Shown here piece after piece: positions 6,450 to 8,294 of a stretch of DNA of 8,294 bases. The notes beneath the pieces are model-generated. The model was not told the DNA's origin. It saw nothing but the letters and a program-made list of their open reading frames with translations, and ran no database searches. This DNA is from JBKHBQ01 sp046542305. GTDB taxonomy: Bacteria; Bacteroidota; Bacteroidia; Bacteroidales; 4484-276. The position numbers and the translations under genes are program-made. Position 1 is the stretch's first letter; each line of letters starts with the position of its first letter. The stretch lies in NCBI GenBank assembly GCA_046542305.1, contig JBKHBQ010000180.1, forward strand, positions 1 through 8,294. Direction: 5' to 3'.

Positions 6450-7271
6450 ATGAACAGATACCTTTTGATTGTCCTTATCCTTATGGCAGGCTTCGGTGTT
6501 CAGGCCCAGAAGAAATCCACCGTGCGTGCGAAGGGAAGCTATATGTCCAGCGATCTTACACCCGAGCAAACACGGGCCAAAGCCATCGAGGATGCCAAGC
6601 GAAATGCAATGATAGAAGCAGGTGTTTCCGAAAGCATTTCCTTTACGGATTTCTCCTACAAATACGACGACAACGAACGCTTCAACGAAATCTTCCAGGC
6701 TATCTCTTCCATCGAAACCGGCGGCGAGATCATCGTAGACGAAATCGTTAGCGAAAACAAATATTTTAATGAGTTCGGCAATATGGTGGTGGAGGTGGAG
6801 ATTGAAGCCACTATTTTCAGGCACAAGAAAAAACCCGATCCAAAATTCCGGTTCAGCGTGGAAGGCATCGACGAGGTATATAAAAACGAAGACTGGCTGC
6901 AGTTTGAATTTACACCAACCCAGGATGGCTATCTGAAGATCTTTAATGTAACCGATGAGGAAACCTATTTGCTTTATCCGTACAAAGATTCTGAGCGGCC
7001 CGTGCTGAACGATGATCCCGACCGCTTGTTCGAAAAACGACAGACCGTTCAGTTCCCCGTACATGCGGCATATCGCGACGGGTATTATCTCGAAATCGAC
7101 ACCCCCGGAAAATCACAGGAATTCAACATCCTGATGTTTGTCTTCATAAAGGAAAACATTCCGTTTATCGAAGAGGTGAATTTCACCAATATGATGAAAT
7201 GGATTTACGCGATCTCGCCCGATGAACGAACCACCGAACAACATGGATTTGTGATCAAGAAAACCGAATAA
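6450..7271 (+). CDS. Exported protein with LPP20-like and DUF4384-like domains
   Basis: This 273-residue protein has a signal peptide MNRYLLIVLILMAGFGVQAQ and no lipid-site Cys. Residues 23-123 resemble an LPP20-type domain: RAKGSYMSSDLTPEQTRAKA, an Ala-rich helix (EDAKRNAMIEAGV), then beta strands ending NMVVEVEIEATI. Residues 132-236 fit DUF4384 (FEFTPTQDGYLKIFNV, TYLLYPYKDS, VQFPVHAAYRDGYYLEIDTPG, FNILMFVF), a beta-rich domain often found beside or fused to caspase-like proteases in bacteria. A short helical tail follows. It sits 25 bases after the first caspase gene and 40 bases before the second. Here the DUF4384-like domain is a separate protein rather than fused to a protease, which suggests a partner or regulatory subunit; this is inferred from position. 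The ATG is supported by the signal peptide. AACCA lies 8 bases upstream. Confidence 0.82.
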   Translation: MNRYLLIVLILMAGFGVQAQKKSTVRAKGSYMSSDLTPEQTRAKAIEDAKRNAMIEAGVSESISFTDFSYKYDDNERFNEIFQAISSIETGGEIIVDEIVSENKYFNEFGNMVVEVEIEATIFRHKKKPDPKFRFSVEGIDEVYKNEDWLQFEFTPTQDGYLKIFNVTDEETYLLYPYKDSERPVLNDDPDRLFEKRQTVQFPVHAAYRDGYYLEIDTPGKSQEFNILMFVFIKENIPFIEEVNFTNMMKWIYAISPDERTTEQHGFVIKKTE

Positions 7272-7311
7272 GAAATTCATTCAGACACAAAAGCACATCA
7301 ACCATACCAGC

Positions 7312-8294
7312 ATGTACAAACTATCTGCTCTGATCAGCCTCATCTTTTTGTTCAACATCATCAATGCGCAGGAATCCCGTGGGTTCAAACCTGTTAATAT
7401 CGACATCGACGGCACCCTCACCACGCTCTACACCGGCAGTTATGCCCTGCTTATAGGTGTGTCGGAATACAGTAGCTGGCCCGATCTTCCCGGGGTAAAC
7501 AAAGACGTTGCGGAAATAAAACCTATGCTCGAAAAGCACGGATTCGATGTTCAGGTGGTGAAGAATCCTGACGGGCATCAGCTTCAGCAGGTTTATGAAG
7601 ATTTCATCGATCAGTACGGCATGGATGTAAACAACCGCCTGCTGCTCTACTTTGCCGGCCACGGGCATACCATCAAATCATCCTATGGCGATGAAATGGG
7701 TTATATTGTTCCCACGGATGCTCCCCTGCCTGAAAAAGATCGCCGCGGCTTTATGAAGGATGCCCTGAGCATGCAGCAAATGGAGGTTTATGCCAAAAAT
7801 ATCCAAAGCAAACATGCCCTTTTTATGTTCGATGCCTGCTTTTCGGGGTCGCTGTTTGCGCTGTCGAGGGCGGTGCCCGAGGTAATCTCCTATAAAACCA
7901 CACAGCACGTGCGGCAGTTCATTACTTCAGGCGCAGCCGATGAGGAGGTGCCCGATCACAGCATTTTCAGGGCGCAGTTTGTTGAAGCACTTCATACGGA
8001 TATTGCCGATGGAAACAAAGACGGCTTCCTTACCGGCACCGAACTGGGCGAATACCTGCAAGCGGCCGTGGTAAATTATTCCTACAATGGACAACATCCC
8101 CAATACGGAAAAATCAGGCATCCAGGCCTGGATAAAGGCGATTATGTATTTGTGCTGAAAATCGTTGCAGAGGATCAACAACATGAAGTTGCAGAATCAT
8201 TTGTTTCAACAGATGAAAGGGGTGAAGCAATCTCGCTTCAGTATTTCGGCTCGGTGGAATTAACCAGCCAGATCGAAGGCGACCTTTTCCTGAA
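7312..8294 (+). CDS. Second exported caspase-like protease with an EF-hand-type loop (C-terminal part beyond the right edge)
   Basis: An open frame from the ATG at 7312 runs to the window end (327 residues plus two bases). The signal peptide is MYKLSALISLIFLFNIINAQ. The caspase-fold domain covers about 43-225: SYALLIGVSEYSSWPDLPGV as first strand, LLLYFAGHGHT with catalytic His 117, MGYIVPTDAP, and LFMFDACFSGSLF with catalytic Cys 176. Asp 174 sits in the metacaspase-like S1-pocket position. FITSGAADEEVPDHSIF marks the last core strand. Just after it, residues 233-244 read D-G-N-K-D-G-F-L-T-G-T-E, matching a canonical 12-residue EF-hand calcium loop, followed by LGEYL. PQYGKIRHPG and GDYVFVL are conserved caspase-tail elements. 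The visible end (YFGSVELTSQIEGDLFL) looks like the start of a PEGA-type or other beta domain, but it is cut. Unlike the first caspase, it has no N-terminal binding domains. AACCA lies 7 bases before the start. Confidence 0.9.
   Translation, partial: MYKLSALISLIFLFNIINAQESRGFKPVNIDIDGTLTTLYTGSYALLIGVSEYSSWPDLPGVNKDVAEIKPMLEKHGFDVQVVKNPDGHQLQQVYEDFIDQYGMDVNNRLLLYFAGHGHTIKSSYGDEMGYIVPTDAPLPEKDRRGFMKDALSMQQMEVYAKNIQSKHALFMFDACFSGSLFALSRAVPEVISYKTTQHVRQFITSGAADEEVPDHSIFRAQFVEALHTDIADGNKDGFLTGTELGEYLQAAVVNYSYNGQHPQYGKIRHPGLDKGDYVFVLKIVAEDQQHEVAESFVSTDERGEAISLQYFGSVELTSQIEGDLFL

Noticed and set aside
6444..7064. 206-codon minus-strand open frame opposite the LPP20/DUF4384 gene
   Set aside because: It is fully antisense to a gene with a signal peptide and two recognisable domains; no start context or family supports it.

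Overview
The window looks like a chromosomal segment of a Bacteroidota (Bacteroidia-type) bacterium. The signs are lipoprotein signal peptides ending in SC followed by Lys or acidic residues, a small lipocalin-like lipoprotein, tandem FN3-like repeats, the near absence of Shine-Dalgarno sequences, and promoter elements of the Bacteroidota -7 type (TAnnTTTG). No RNA genes, insertion sequences, CRISPR arrays, integrases or phage genes are visible. Base composition and codon use look even throughout by eye.

Left part (1-2293, all minus strand). From right to left there is a lipocalin-like lipoprotein (1811-2293) with its own promoter and a strong intrinsic terminator (1752-1795). Next is a 360-base gene-free stretch holding that terminator and two candidate promoters. 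Then come an LPP20-like lipoprotein (872-1450), a long hairpin terminator or attenuator (811-856), and an exported protein of unknown function that runs off the left edge (1-794).

Right part (2583-8294, all plus strand). Five closely packed genes, with gaps of -1, 27, 25 and 40 bases, form an apparent operon read divergently from the left block. In order they are: a lipoprotein with two FN3-like domains and a beta-sandwich-like C-terminal domain; an exported membrane protein with a DUF5683-like two-helix region; an exported protein with two CARDB-like domains and a C-terminal caspase-like (peptidase C14) domain; an exported protein with an LPP20-like domain and a DUF4384-like domain; and a second exported caspase-like protease with an EF-hand-type loop, cut by the right edge. 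Both caspase domains keep the catalytic His and Cys.

The most interesting object is this operon: a predicted cell-envelope cassette in which two different caspase-fold proteases are made together with adhesin-like, CARDB, LPP20/DUF4384 and membrane partners, with an LPP20-like lipoprotein encoded close by on the opposite strand. A short AACCA motif lies 7-15 bases before all five operon start codons and before none of the three minus-strand starts. The two minus-strand lipoprotein genes share a 13-base promoter-like sequence. The substrate, trigger and function of the proteases cannot be read from the sequence.
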